A stretch of 64,000 nucleotides of DNA from contig CAVWFN010000007.1 of NCBI GenBank assembly GCA_963754285.1, positions 62,001-126,000 on the forward strand. The letters are read 5' to 3'. The position numbers and the translations under genes were made by a program. Below, in pieces: positions 8,624 through 17,078 of the stretch. The first letter of the stretch is position 1. Each line of letters begins with the position of its first letter. Under the pieces are notes generated by a model, which was not told where the DNA came from, made no database searches, and was given only the letters and a program-made list of their open reading frames with translations. This DNA is from RYN-133 sp963754285 (GTDB lineage: Bacteria; Actinomycetota; Actinomycetes; Mycobacteriales; Jatrophihabitantaceae).

Positions 8624-9412
8624 TCAGTAGCCGGGAAACACCTTTCGCAGCTCGTCGAGGGTGACGTTTCCCGTGACTGCAACCGCATCCGGCGTATGTG
8701 TCGGGCCGAGCCGACCGGCAACCAGTCGGATCGCGGCCTCGAGCGGACCGACGAAGTGGGCCGTCGCCTCGCCACCCGACTTGGCCAGCGACACCGACTC
8801 GGCGATCGTCAGCTCATATCCTGAGTCCGCGATCTCGAGCCGGACGGGGTCGGCAATCTGATCGGCCTTGCCGACGAATCCGAGCAGGAACGCCAGCTCG
8901 CTCGAGAACTGCTCGGCCAGCGCACTCGCCGAGTCAGGCAGCAGCCCGGCGGCACCGTCTCGCGCCACGCGCACGTCCCACGAGTGTTGGGCCACCTCGT
9001 TCAGCCGCATGCCGGCGAACATGGCAACCGACGCCGGCTCGGGCAGGAACCCGACCTCGAGTCGGAGCGAGTCGCGCTGCTCACCGTCCAGCGCCTCGAA
9101 CGCCGCAACCAGCTCCTCATCACGCTCGAGCAAACCGGCTCTCTGGTCGGCCGGGCTCATCGCGTTCCACGTGTCCCAGACCGACTGATTGAAACCCTCC
9201 TCGAGCGCCTCGCGTGCGCCAAGCGCCACCTCGAGTCCCGCGCCGGTGATCACGGCGCCACTGCCGAGATGCGACAGGACGTCAGCGACCGTCCATTCCG
9301 TGGCTCCTGATGGCCCGACCAGTTCGGCGTCGGGCAGGTCGGCCACGATCGTGGCCAGGGCATCGTGCTCCGCACGCAATGCAGCGATCGTCCGATCGGC
9401 AAGTGAGGTCAT
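8624..9412 (-). CDS. Mycothiol-dependent maleylpyruvate isomerase family protein
   Basis: From the ATG at 9412 the protein has 262 residues. Its N-terminal half is a DinB-type four-helix bundle: ADRTIAALRAEHDALATIVA, then TEWTVADVLSHLGSGA, and RLNEVAQHSWDVRVARDG, with the histidines expected to bind a divalent metal. The C-terminal part resembles the MDMPI_C domain. Members use mycothiol as a cofactor in isomerisation or S-transfer reactions, which supports an actinobacterial source. The substrate is unknown. An upstream ATG twelve codons earlier is possible but adds residues the family lacks. Confidence 0.85.
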   Translation of the reverse strand: MTSLADRTIAALRAEHDALATIVADLPDAELVGPSGATEWTVADVLSHLGSGAVITGAGLEVALGAREALEEGFNQSVWDTWNAMSPADQRAGLLERDEELVAAFEALDGEQRDSLRLEVGFLPEPASVAMFAGMRLNEVAQHSWDVRVARDGAAGLLPDSASALAEQFSSELAFLLGFVGKADQIADPVRLEIADSGYELTIAESVSLAKSGGEATAHFVGPLEAAIRLVAGRLGPTHTPDAVAVTGNVTLDELRKVFPGY

Positions 9413-9664
9413 GACAGCACAATCACAAACCTGCCCCGGTTCTTCCATGACGCGCGCCGAGAATCAAGGTTCGCTGATCACGTCTTACTCTGCTGTACCC
9501 GCCGACGCCGACGGAAACCGGTCATTCGGAAGGAAAACCTGATCGTTTTCGGCTCGTCCGGCGCGGTGATCCGGACCGTCGAAATGGCGCGGCGAACATG
9601 CTGTCGGCACCGGATGCACCGCCGGAGCTCCAGTGCCGACACCATGTTGCTACTGCCGCGGGAG

Positions 9665-10108
9665 TCAGTGGTGGTAGACGATGACCAGCTTTTCGTTCTG
9701 CTCCTGCTTGCCGCTCGCCTGGCCCGTGACGGTGCCACGCACGCCCTTGAACGTGCCGGTGCCGCCGGTGATCTTGCCGGTGAACTTGCCGCTCACGACG
9801 TTACCGCTCCCGGACAGGTAGACGATGCCGCCCTTCAGGGCGGCGGCGACATCGACGGTGATCGTGCGCGTCTTGGGGTGATAGGCCCCGTCGACGATGT
9901 CGTACCCGACGACCTTTCCGTTCCGGACGTCCTTGTCGGAGTCGACGAACCTGTTCTTGCCGACCGACCTCTGCGCTGTCTGCACCGACGTGAACTTGAG
10001 CGTGTGCGACGCCGTGGACGGTGCTGCACCTGCCAACGTCGCACCGGTGACCGCCAGCGACAACGCTGTGATGCCGGTGGCGGCGATGATCGTGATCTTT
10101 CGAGACAT
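9665..10108 (-). CDS. Secreted allene-oxide-cyclase-barrel-like protein
   Basis: The ATG at 10108 follows a strong ribosome-binding site (AGGGGG) and begins a 147-residue protein with a Sec signal peptide (MSRKITIIAATGITALSLAV, cleavage near AGAAPS). The mature part has the strand pattern GNVVSGKFTGKITGGTGTFK and GVRGTVTG that marks the allene oxide cyclase/dirigent-like barrel superfamily. Bacterial members are exported and of unknown role; no enzyme activity should be assumed. A second member of the same superfamily lies at 38667-39155. It is flanked by an MDMPI gene and a two-component locus, neither clearly linked. The 250 bases downstream (9413-9664) hold no convincing gene. Confidence 0.75.
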   Translation of the reverse strand: MSRKITIIAATGITALSLAVTGATLAGAAPSTASHTLKFTSVQTAQRSVGKNRFVDSDKDVRNGKVVGYDIVDGAYHPKTRTITVDVAAALKGGIVYLSGSGNVVSGKFTGKITGGTGTFKGVRGTVTGQASGKQEQNEKLVIVYHH

Positions 10109-10240
10109 GCGTCCCCCTAGGTTTGGTTGTTGCGTGGTCAGGCGCGGATCCCTTTGTCCGACAACCTGATTCGTGTCCAAACCTAAGGAGACTTGACGGT
10201 CGTAAGCGTCCCTCTTACGAGGGAATCCGATGGCTGACCG

Positions 10241-11380
10241 TCATCCCTGCGGGCGACGCCCGCCGGGGAGTTGGGCCACTACTGCCCATCCCCCACCCGA
10301 TGCCGGTCCGGCGGAGAACGAGCCACCTAGACCGAGGACGCGTTCACGCAGTCCGATCAGGCCACGGCCGGTTCCGGTGAGACCGGACGCGCACTCCGGA
10401 GTCGCGTCGTTCTCGACGTGCACCGTCATCGCGCGGCCGCCCGACTCGCTGCGCACTAGCACGCGAACCTGCGCGCCGGGAGCGTGGCGAAGCGCATTGG
10501 TCAGACTCTCCTGGACGACTCGGAAGGCAACGTGCGCCGTCGCGGCGTCGACGCCGTCTCGATCGCCCTCGAGCCGGCAGGTCACCTGAAGTCCGCTGCG
10601 GGCCGCCTGATTGATCACCTCATCGATGAGTGACAGGTCGGGGCTGACCACGTCCGTCCCCGCCAGCAGGTCGATCAGGCGCTGCAGATCGGCATGTCCC
10701 TGCCGGGCCGACTCGGCGATGACAGTGAGCGATTCCGCAGCTGCCTGCGGCGACTGCACGACCAGCCGCTGCCCCGCGGCCGCCTGCACCACCATGACGC
10801 TCAGCGCGTGTCCGACGATGTCGTGCAGCTCGCTGGCGATCCGAGCCCGCTCGTTGCGGACCGAGACGTCGGCGAACAGCTCGCGTTCGGCGTCGAGCTC
10901 GCGTCCGCGTTCGGCGAGTTGTTCGGCAGTCTCACGGCGCAGCCGCAGCGCAGTGCCGGCGAGGAAGCCCGGCGCGATCAGGATGACCAGGCCCGGGCTG
11001 CCGTTCTGGTCGGTCAGGAAGTAGAGGACGGCGATATACGCGGCGCAGCCGAACCCGGCCACCCATGCAGCCCGTCCGCCGAAGTGTTCTGCAGTCAGCG
11101 CGGCGTACGCGACGAGGACCAGCAGCACGAAATTTCCGGGGTCGGGGCCGGTCACGGTACTGATCAGCAGCAGCATCGGCCCGAACAGCAGCACCAGGAG
11201 CGTGTGCTGCCGCCACAGTGCGAGGGCAAGAGAACCGAGAACGACGCCGCTGGCGCCGACCCATTCCCCGGCTGTGTGCACATCGCTGTGCACTGCATAC
11301 GGGATTGCGGTGAGCGCCAGCACCGCGGCCACGATCAGAAGCTGCTCGTAGCGCCGCGCGAGCGCGACCCAGCGCTCCAC
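10241..11380 (-). CDS. Sensor histidine kinase, HisKA_3 (NarX/LiaS) family, intact
   Basis: The 379-residue protein starts with GTG two bases after the stop of the preceding kinase-like gene. About five membrane helices (residues 10-145) lead to a coiled coil, then the dimerisation/phosphoacceptor motif NERARIASELHDIVGHALSV with His186, and a HATPase domain with N box VVQESLTNALRHAP and glycine box GTGRGLIGLRERV. All catalytic elements are present. It should phosphorylate the LuxR-type regulator encoded divergently at 13227. It lacks a large external sensor domain, so sensing is presumably within the membrane. Confidence 0.92.
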   Translation of the reverse strand: MERWVALARRYEQLLIVAAVLALTAIPYAVHSDVHTAGEWVGASGVVLGSLALALWRQHTLLVLLFGPMLLLISTVTGPDPGNFVLLVLVAYAALTAEHFGGRAAWVAGFGCAAYIAVLYFLTDQNGSPGLVILIAPGFLAGTALRLRRETAEQLAERGRELDAERELFADVSVRNERARIASELHDIVGHALSVMVVQAAAGQRLVVQSPQAAAESLTVIAESARQGHADLQRLIDLLAGTDVVSPDLSLIDEVINQAARSGLQVTCRLEGDRDGVDAATAHVAFRVVQESLTNALRHAPGAQVRVLVRSESGGRAMTVHVENDATPECASGLTGTGRGLIGLRERVLGLGGSFSAGPASGGGWAVVAQLPGGRRPQG

Positions 11381-11382
11381 GG

Positions 11383-12522
11383 TCAGGCGTCGCTCAGTAC
11401 TGGCAGGTGGGCCAGCACCCGCGCACGTCCGCGCGACACCTTGAGGTCGAGCGAGCCGGCATGCAGTACGGCTCGTTCCCTGGCTCTACCCACCGCTCCA
11501 CGCAGGTCCGAACCCTTCGGGACGCCCCCGGCAACCAGGATCTCCAAGGCATCGTCGGAGAACGTCATGGTGACGCCCACCGGCGCTGACGGCTCGTCGT
11601 TCAGCGCCGAGATGAGGTGCTCGACGATGCGATACGCCGACAGCTCGACACTCGCGGGCAGCACGCGGGGATCACCGGAGACCCGCAACCGCGATCCGCC
11701 GCGGACGTGCCGGGCAAGGAGGGCGTCGAGGTGCGCAACCGACGGTGCCGGGGCGAGGGCAACCTCGCCGCCTCGCAGCAATCCGACGATCTCGCGCATG
11801 TTGCCGAGCGTCTGCCGACTCGACTCTTCGAGATCGACGAGCAGCGCCTGCACCGTCGCCTGATCGGTGACGGTCCGTCCGTTCTCGGCGGCTGCTGCCA
11901 GCTGGGTCAGCCGCTCGTCGAGCAGCGTCTCCAACCGCAGCGAGAGCTGCGCGCGATCATCGCTCACCTCGAGCGCGGCGCGTTCGTCGCGCAGCAGTCG
12001 CAGCTCCTCGTTGCGTTGCCGCAGCGCCACGACCATCGTCGCCCGATGCGCGACGATCCGAGCGATCGCGTACAACACGACCGAGATCAGCACGACCGCC
12101 GGCAGGATTCCCGGCCCGGCCGCGGTATCCCAGATCAGCACGACGGTGGCGAGCACGAACGTCAGAACAACCGCGGTCAGCCGCTGGCGCTGCGACGTGG
12201 ACGAGATACCGCAGAGGAAGGCGAAGACGAACGTCAGCGGCAGCCCGGCTCCGCAACGCACCACATGGCCGAACGCCAGATCGTGGACGAGCATCAAGAA
12301 GGACGACGCGGCGATCGCGACGACGAGGTTCCGTCGCCACCACAGCACCGGCAACATGCTGGCGACGAACAGCGGCAACTGCAGCCAGGAGTGGGAGTCG
12401 ATCCCGGCGGTCCAGGCCGCACTCTCGATCACCTCGACGGACAGGAAAGCGCCCAGCGCGCAGAGGATCGCCGTCAGCACCGCGTCGATCGGGCGGATCC
12501 CCCGAAACAGTTCGGCGCTCAC
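11383..12522 (-). CDS. Degenerate histidine kinase (pseudokinase) with membrane sensor domain
   Basis: The GTG at 12522 has an ideal ribosome-binding site (AGGAGGG) six bases upstream and gives 379 residues, the same length as the neighbouring kinase. Four to five membrane helices (about 12-155) precede a HisKA_3-like segment, DDRAQLSLRLETLLDERL (188-205). Aligned with NERARIASELHDIVGHAL of the neighbour, the phosphoacceptor histidine is replaced by Glu198. The N box reads IVEHLISALNDE, with Asn lost, and the glycine box is eroded (GAVGRARERAV). It is therefore predicted unable to bind ATP normally or autophosphorylate. Frame and length are intact, so this is a maintained protein, perhaps a partner or regulator of the active kinase. 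Confidence 0.85.
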   Translation of the reverse strand: MSAELFRGIRPIDAVLTAILCALGAFLSVEVIESAAWTAGIDSHSWLQLPLFVASMLPVLWWRRNLVVAIAASSFLMLVHDLAFGHVVRCGAGLPLTFVFAFLCGISSTSQRQRLTAVVLTFVLATVVLIWDTAAGPGILPAVVLISVVLYAIARIVAHRATMVVALRQRNEELRLLRDERAALEVSDDRAQLSLRLETLLDERLTQLAAAAENGRTVTDQATVQALLVDLEESSRQTLGNMREIVGLLRGGEVALAPAPSVAHLDALLARHVRGGSRLRVSGDPRVLPASVELSAYRIVEHLISALNDEPSAPVGVTMTFSDDALEILVAGGVPKGSDLRGAVGRARERAVLHAGSLDLKVSRGRARVLAHLPVLSDA

Positions 12523-12551
12523 GGCGACCCTCCTCGGTCCCATCTGATGAA

Positions 12552-13082
12552 TCAGGCGAACGTCTTGACGCGGGTTTCGGTCTCCGCGACAACGGCGACC
12601 TGCGCGCGGGCTTGCACGAACAGTCCGACTCCCCACACCGCTGCAGCGATCACCGCGGTGAACGCAATGATGCCCAATCCTGCGGCCGAGTCGCGGACCA
12701 GCACAAGCACCTGAATGCCCACGATTGCCGCAAGCCCTGCGTAGGACTGCTTGCGATCGATCATCAGTCGTCCGACCGCGTAGGCCAGCGCGAACGACAG
12801 CGGAAGGCCGGCACCACAACGGACGACCCACCCGAACGCGACATCATGGACGGCGAGCGCGGCCGCGGTGACGGCGAGCACGGCCCAGAGGTTGCGGCGT
12901 CGCCAGAGGATCGGCACGGTGGCTGCGGCGAAGACCGGGATCAGCGTCCAGGACGTCGAGTCGATGCGGGTCTTGTCGTCCGATCCATGCATGTTCACGA
13001 TCATGAGCACGACGCCGAGCGCGGTGACGCCCACCGCCAGCAGGTAGTCGAGCGGTCGCAGCCCGCGGAAGATGGTCTTCAT
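12552..13082 (-). CDS. Membrane protein resembling the sensor domain of the adjacent kinase
   Basis: The 176-residue protein has about five membrane helices and no catalytic domain. It is clearly related to the N-terminal membrane domain of the next gene: both begin with RxLRPxD-type segments, contain LWRRRNL/WWRRNL, and share VHDxAFGxVVRCGAGLPL. It ends in a short coiled-coil-like tail (ARAQVAVVAETETRVKTFA), as if a kinase had been cut off after its membrane part. It is the first gene of the three-gene run and starts 29 bases upstream of the pseudokinase. A role as co-sensor or assembly partner is inferred only from context. Confidence 0.8.
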   Translation of the reverse strand: MKTIFRGLRPLDYLLAVGVTALGVVLMIVNMHGSDDKTRIDSTSWTLIPVFAAATVPILWRRRNLWAVLAVTAAALAVHDVAFGWVVRCGAGLPLSFALAYAVGRLMIDRKQSYAGLAAIVGIQVLVLVRDSAAGLGIIAFTAVIAAAVWGVGLFVQARAQVAVVAETETRVKTFA

Positions 13083-13104
13083 CGTGTCGTTCCCTCTCAG
13101 ATGG

Positions 13105-13123
13105 ACACCGGCTCGTCCGGTGT
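13105..13123. promoter_or_regulatory. Inverted repeat in the divergent promoter region of the two-component locus
   Basis: The arms ACACCGG and CCGGTGT are perfect reverse complements separated by five bases (CTCGT), 22 bases upstream of the membrane-protein start and about 100 upstream of the response regulator. A binding site for the divergent LuxR-type regulator is plausible, but a simple RNA hairpin in the leader is equally possible. Confidence 0.35.
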
Positions 13124-13226
13124 GGCATCAACGTAGGAATCGAGGGGTGCCTCGGTCGTCCTCATCACGGGCTATCTCTGCCGTACCAGTAGTCCGAACG
13201 GATGACGCCCAGGCGACAATGACACG

Positions 13227-13907
13227 ATGTCCGCGCCGAGCCAGCCGATCCGGGTGCTCATCGCCGATGATCAGCAGCTGCTGCGCGCCGGCTTCAGGGT
13301 GATCCTGCAGTCCGAGCCGGGCATCGAAGTGATCGGCGAGGCCGAGGACGGCGTCGACGCCGTCGAGAAGGCGCGCAACCTGAGACCCGATGTCGTCCTG
13401 ATGGACATCCGGATGCCGAAGCTGGACGGACTGGCCGCCACCGAGCACCTGATGACGTTCCCGGACGCACCCCGGGTCGTCGTGCTGACGACTTTCGATG
13501 AGAACAAGTACGTAGTGCGGGCGCTGCGTGCCGGGGCATACGGATTCCTGCTGAAGGACGCGCCGGCCTCCCGCCTTGTCGCCGCGGTGCGCGCGGCGGC
13601 GGGCGGGGACGCACTCATCGAGCCGTCCATCACGCGTCGACTGGTCGAGCAGTTCGCGGCCGGACCCGCCGGCGACGAGCCGCCCGGTATCCCCGCAGCA
13701 GTCGCAGCCCTGACCGATCGCGAGCTCGAGGTGCTCCGGCTGGTCGCGCGCGGACTGTCGAACGCCGAGATCGCCGCTGCGATGGTGGTGGCCGAGTCAA
13801 CGGTCAAGACGCATGTGGCGCGGATGCTCGCCAAGCTCGGCGTGCGCGACCGTGTGCAGGCGGTCGTCCTGGCCTACGAGTGCGGCTTCGTGTCCAGGTC
13901 GCGCTAG
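13227..13907 (+). CDS. LuxR-type (NarL) response regulator
   Basis: The 226-residue protein has a receiver domain with acidic pair ADDQ, phosphoacceptor Asp60 in VVLMDIRMP, conserved Thr in VVLTTFDE and Lys in LLKDAP. It is followed by a LuxR helix-turn-helix (LTDRELEVLRLVARGLSNAE, then STVKTHVARMLAKLG). It is divergent from the kinase/pseudokinase/membrane-protein genes and is their obvious partner. LuxR-type regulators bind as phosphorylated dimers, and the 144-base divergent region could hold its own site. Confidence 0.93.
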   Translation: MSAPSQPIRVLIADDQQLLRAGFRVILQSEPGIEVIGEAEDGVDAVEKARNLRPDVVLMDIRMPKLDGLAATEHLMTFPDAPRVVVLTTFDENKYVVRALRAGAYGFLLKDAPASRLVAAVRAAAGGDALIEPSITRRLVEQFAAGPAGDEPPGIPAAVAALTDRELEVLRLVARGLSNAEIAAAMVVAESTVKTHVARMLAKLGVRDRVQAVVLAYECGFVSRSR

Positions 13908-13926
13908 GTCTCCAGCGGTGACGCGA

Positions 13927-13955
13927 GGCCCCGGGCGCACGAGGCGCCCGGGGCC
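13927..13955. terminator. Strong GC hairpin between convergent genes
   Basis: A perfect 12-base-pair stem (GGCCCCGGGCGC against GCGCCCGGGGCC) with the five-base loop ACGAG lies 20 bases after the response-regulator stop and 18 bases after the stop of the opposing secreted-protein gene. Its position makes it a bidirectional terminator; the lack of a U tract is usual in actinobacteria. Confidence 0.8.
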
Positions 13956-13972
13956 GGTGCGGGAGCGATCGC

Positions 13973-14710
13973 TCACGCGCAGGTCGTGGTGAAGTACGCG
14001 GCGTTCGATGTCGAGGACGCGCTGCCGTCCGTGGTCTCGGCGTACAGGACCGCATCGTGGTAGGTCGTTCCGCGTGATGCGATGAAGGCGTAGTGGAACG
14101 TCGGGTTCAGCACTCCCGAAGCGAGCGTGGCCGGATCGGTGACGGTGGTGTCGCCGACGATCGTGCCGTCGACGATCCAGTAGTAACGCAGGCTCGTCGG
14201 CGGGGTGCCGCTGAGCTCGATCATCCCGCCCAGATCGGTGTAGACGTCACCGCACAGTGCGCTCGAGTCGGTCGCGCTGGCGTAGGCCGTGTACACGTCG
14301 GTCGCGCAGTAGGTCGTGAAGGACATCCGCCGGGTGGTGACGTGATCCGGGCTCGAGACGACGAGCTGCTCCCAGCGCGTGGAGTCGTCAGGAACCTGCC
14401 AGTCGGAGTGCACGACGAATGAGTGGTGGCCGCGCCCGCGGAAGCGCAGCATCCCCGTGCGACCCGACGAACCGTCGCTGCGCAACCAGTGGAAGCGGAC
14501 GACAGCCGGGCCGTTGGACAGGATCCGGGCGCTCAGATTCGTGGTCTGCGGGCAGCCGGACGTGTGCGACATCGGCAGTGCGCGGACGGTCACGGCCGGG
14601 TGCGCGGTGGTCGCGGACGCCGACCCGGCGCCCGACACTGCAGCGACGACGGGCACGAGCGTGGCGATCGTGGCGACGGCGGCGCGGCTGGCGAGATTCT
14701 TGAAGCTCAT
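13973..14710 (-). CDS. Secreted hypothetical protein
   Basis: The ATG at 14710 is preceded by GGAGGGG and starts a 245-residue protein with a typical Sec signal peptide (SRAAVATIATLVPVVAAVSG, cleavage near SASA). The mature chain is rich in Ser/Thr, has paired cysteines (SGC ... YC ... LC ... TTTCA) likely to form disulfides, and shows two repeat-like beta-sandwich stretches (RFHWLRSDG and LRYYWIVDG, both followed by a Thr/Ser-rich strand). It has no recognisable enzyme motif. An Ig-like surface or secreted role is a guess from composition. Confidence 0.7.
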   Translation of the reverse strand: MSFKNLASRAAVATIATLVPVVAAVSGAGSASATTAHPAVTVRALPMSHTSGCPQTTNLSARILSNGPAVVRFHWLRSDGSSGRTGMLRFRGRGHHSFVVHSDWQVPDDSTRWEQLVVSSPDHVTTRRMSFTTYCATDVYTAYASATDSSALCGDVYTDLGGMIELSGTPPTSLRYYWIVDGTIVGDTTVTDPATLASGVLNPTFHYAFIASRGTTYHDAVLYAETTDGSASSTSNAAYFTTTCA

Positions 14711-14814
14711 GACGGTTCCCCTCCGGGTGTGACCGATGCCCTGCGCATCGGTCTGACACCGGTAAGAGCCGCAGAGGTCGCACCCGACGACAACTTTTTC
14801 GAAGTCTTTTTCCG

Positions 14815-15972
14815 TCAGAGCTGTTGTGCTGCCTGGTAGCCGGCGAGCAGGGCCAGGGCTACGTCGCGGATCGTGTCGTCCGAGGGCACGAATGACGGGT
14901 CGTGCAGACCTGCGCCGTCGACTCCGACGAAGATCATCAAAGCCTGGGCGGACCGACAGTAGAACGCGAAGTCGTCGGCACCGAAGGAGCGGAAGTCGTC
15001 GATGACGGGATAGCCGAGCTCGCGCAATACCGCGGTCGTCGCCGACGCGAGTGACGCGTCGTTGTGCAGCGGCGGCTCGTTGTCGATCAAGCGCACCACC
15101 GCGCTGCAGCCGTACGCCGCGGCGGTGTGCTCGACCACCGAGGTGAGCGCGGCCGCCATCTGGTCGCGGTCCTCGTCACGCATCACGCGCAACGTGCCCC
15201 GTGCGAACACCTGCTCGGGGATCACGTTCGGAGCAGCGCCCCCGTGTACCTCGGTGACCACGCACACGGCGCCGTGGACGGGATCGACTCGTCGCGCCGG
15301 CAGCTGTTGCAGATTGACCGTTGCCGCAGCCATGGCGAGGACCGGATCGGCAACCGTGTGCGGATATCCGGCGTGCCCGACGCGTCCGGTCATCACGATC
15401 TCGAACTCATCGACCGAGGCGTTCACGACGCCGGGCGTCACCGCCATGACACCCACGGGAACCTTCGGCTGGACGTGCGCGCCGATGATCGCGTCGATGC
15501 CGAACGTCTTGAGCGCACCTGACTCGACGATGTCGTGAGCACCGGACGGCGCGCCCTCTTCGCGGGGTTGCAGGATCGCGGTGACATCGAGTCCGCACGA
15601 TCGAATGGCGCGGGCTGCGGCCACCATCGCGGCGAGATGCACATCATGACCGCACGCATGCATGACTGCACCCGTTGCCGTCCATGCCACGTCGCTGTGT
15701 TCGGTGAGCGGCAGACCGTCGAGCTCCGCCCGCAGCGCGACGCGCGAGTCGCCGAAGCGCAGGATGCGTCCGGTGTCGGCGACCGAGCTGTCGACGATCC
15801 CGGAACCGGCGTCCGTGACGAGCGCCTTGACGACGGCAGCGGCGGTGTCGGCTTCGTCGCCGGACGCGCGCGGATCGGCGTGCAGACGGTGGCGCAACTG
15901 CGTGGCGGCCGGCAGCTCGTCGTCGAGCGCCGCGGTCAACCGCGCAGCGAGAGTTGCGTCGACGACGGTCAC
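14815..15972 (-). CDS. M20 family amidohydrolase
   Basis: The GTG start overlaps the stop of the upstream amidohydrolase (GTGA), and the product has 385 residues. Metal-site motifs of the M20D aminoacylase/carboxypeptidase-like group are all visible: MHACGHDVHLAAMVAAA, REEGAPSGAHDIVESGAL, GAHVQPKVPVG, and SFGADDFAFY near the C-terminus. Such enzymes hydrolyse N-acyl or other amides of amino acids in the cytoplasm using two metal ions. As the last gene of the permease-amidohydrolase-M20 operon, it probably deacylates an imported or gamma-glutamylated compound. The exact substrate is unknown. Confidence 0.9.
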   Translation of the reverse strand: MTVVDATLAARLTAALDDELPAATQLRHRLHADPRASGDEADTAAAVVKALVTDAGSGIVDSSVADTGRILRFGDSRVALRAELDGLPLTEHSDVAWTATGAVMHACGHDVHLAAMVAAARAIRSCGLDVTAILQPREEGAPSGAHDIVESGALKTFGIDAIIGAHVQPKVPVGVMAVTPGVVNASVDEFEIVMTGRVGHAGYPHTVADPVLAMAAATVNLQQLPARRVDPVHGAVCVVTEVHGGAAPNVIPEQVFARGTLRVMRDEDRDQMAAALTSVVEHTAAAYGCSAVVRLIDNEPPLHNDASLASATTAVLRELGYPVIDDFRSFGADDFAFYCRSAQALMIFVGVDGAGLHDPSFVPSDDTIRDVALALLAGYQAAQQL

Positions 15973-17078
15973 GACGGATCGAGTCCGTATGCGCGCACGG
16001 CGTTGTCGCGGCAGATCATGCGGGCGAGCCGTTCGGCATCGGACGAAGACCAGTAGTCGCGCGCCACGCCGTCGTCGAAGAAGGCTCCCAATGCGCGACG
16101 GAACAGTGCTGTGTTCAGTGCGTACAGCTCGGGCAGCGCGCAGGCGTCACTCGAGAACAGCACCGACCCGAACGGTGCGAGCTCGAGGAGTTCGGCGAGG
16201 ATCGCGTCTGCGCGCGTCCCGACGTTGTGCAACGCGAGCCCGACATCGACGAACACGTGGTCGAACACCTGCGCGAGATAACCCGCCGAGCGTTGGAACG
16301 GGTAGTTGTGCAGCAGCATGATCGGCGCACGCGCGCCGACGCTCGCGCGCAGCAACGGCGTGAGCAGCAGTGGATCGCACGTGGCCAGGTCGACGTCGGC
16401 ATCTCCGTAGGCGACGTGGAACTGCACTGGCCCGCCGAGGTCCAGCGCCGTCCAGATCAAGAACCTGGTGAGCGTCTCGTCGGCGAGGCGAGCGGTCGCC
16501 CCGACACGTGCCGCTGCAGCCTCGACCTCGGCGTCGCTCGGACGGCGCGGGTCGAGGTCGAGTCCGACCCGGTAGGCAGCGATCGACTTGAACCCGGCAG
16601 CCGCAGGCGCCAACCGTCCCAACTCAGTGCGAACGGCGTCGGCGAAATCGGTCGCGTCGGTGTCGGCGAGCACCTGCTCGGCGATGTTCTCCAACCGGAC
16701 GATCTCGTGCGCGGACGCCGATCCCAGATCGGCGAGTTCGTCCGGCGACGTGAGTTGGTCGGCCAGAAAACCGGTGTCGACAAGGTAATGCTCGATCCCG
16801 GTCGCGCCGAGCATGCGCCGGCTGACCTCCTCCCAGCCGAGCTCGCGGCGCCGGGCGAGGTAGTCGTCAGCGTCGGCGAAGCGCGGCAGGTCGAGCAACG
16901 GCGCGCATATCGCACGCACGCCGAGCCCGGCCTGCGTGTCGAACAGCGTCCCGTGCCACGAACTCGGACCGTCCGCCTCGGTGAGCATCGCCTCGAACTC
17001 GGGGCGTTCCGAGTCGTTGCGAAGGACGCCGTGGCAGTGGTGATCGATCAGCGACAGGTCGGCGGCGACACCCGTCAC
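15969..17078 (-). CDS. Amidohydrolase family protein, FluG N-terminal domain type
   Basis: This 369-residue protein resembles the N-terminal amidohydrolase-2 half of fungal FluG. Metal ligands are recognisable: LIDHHCHG near the N-terminus, VQFHVAYGD, MLLHNYPFQRSAGYLAQVF, and LFSSDAC near the C-terminus. The GTG start overlaps the permease stop (GTGA). In FluG a glutamine-synthetase domain is fused behind this domain; here that partner is the separate divergent gene at 18703. Hydrolysis of a gamma-glutamyl or other amide bond is the usual inference for the group. No signal peptide is present. Confidence 0.85.
   Translation of the reverse strand: MTGVAADLSLIDHHCHGVLRNDSERPEFEAMLTEADGPSSWHGTLFDTQAGLGVRAICAPLLDLPRFADADDYLARRRELGWEEVSRRMLGATGIEHYLVDTGFLADQLTSPDELADLGSASAHEIVRLENIAEQVLADTDATDFADAVRTELGRLAPAAAGFKSIAAYRVGLDLDPRRPSDAEVEAAAARVGATARLADETLTRFLIWTALDLGGPVQFHVAYGDADVDLATCDPLLLTPLLRASVGARAPIMLLHNYPFQRSAGYLAQVFDHVFVDVGLALHNVGTRADAILAELLELAPFGSVLFSSDACALPELYALNTALFRRALGAFFDDGVARDYWSSSDAERLARMICRDNAVRAYGLDPS

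Noticed and set aside
9478..9738. Minus-strand Arg/Ser-rich 86-codon frame in the gap before the secreted barrel gene
   Set aside because: Low complexity, no ribosome-binding site, and overlaps the 3' end of the real gene in another frame.
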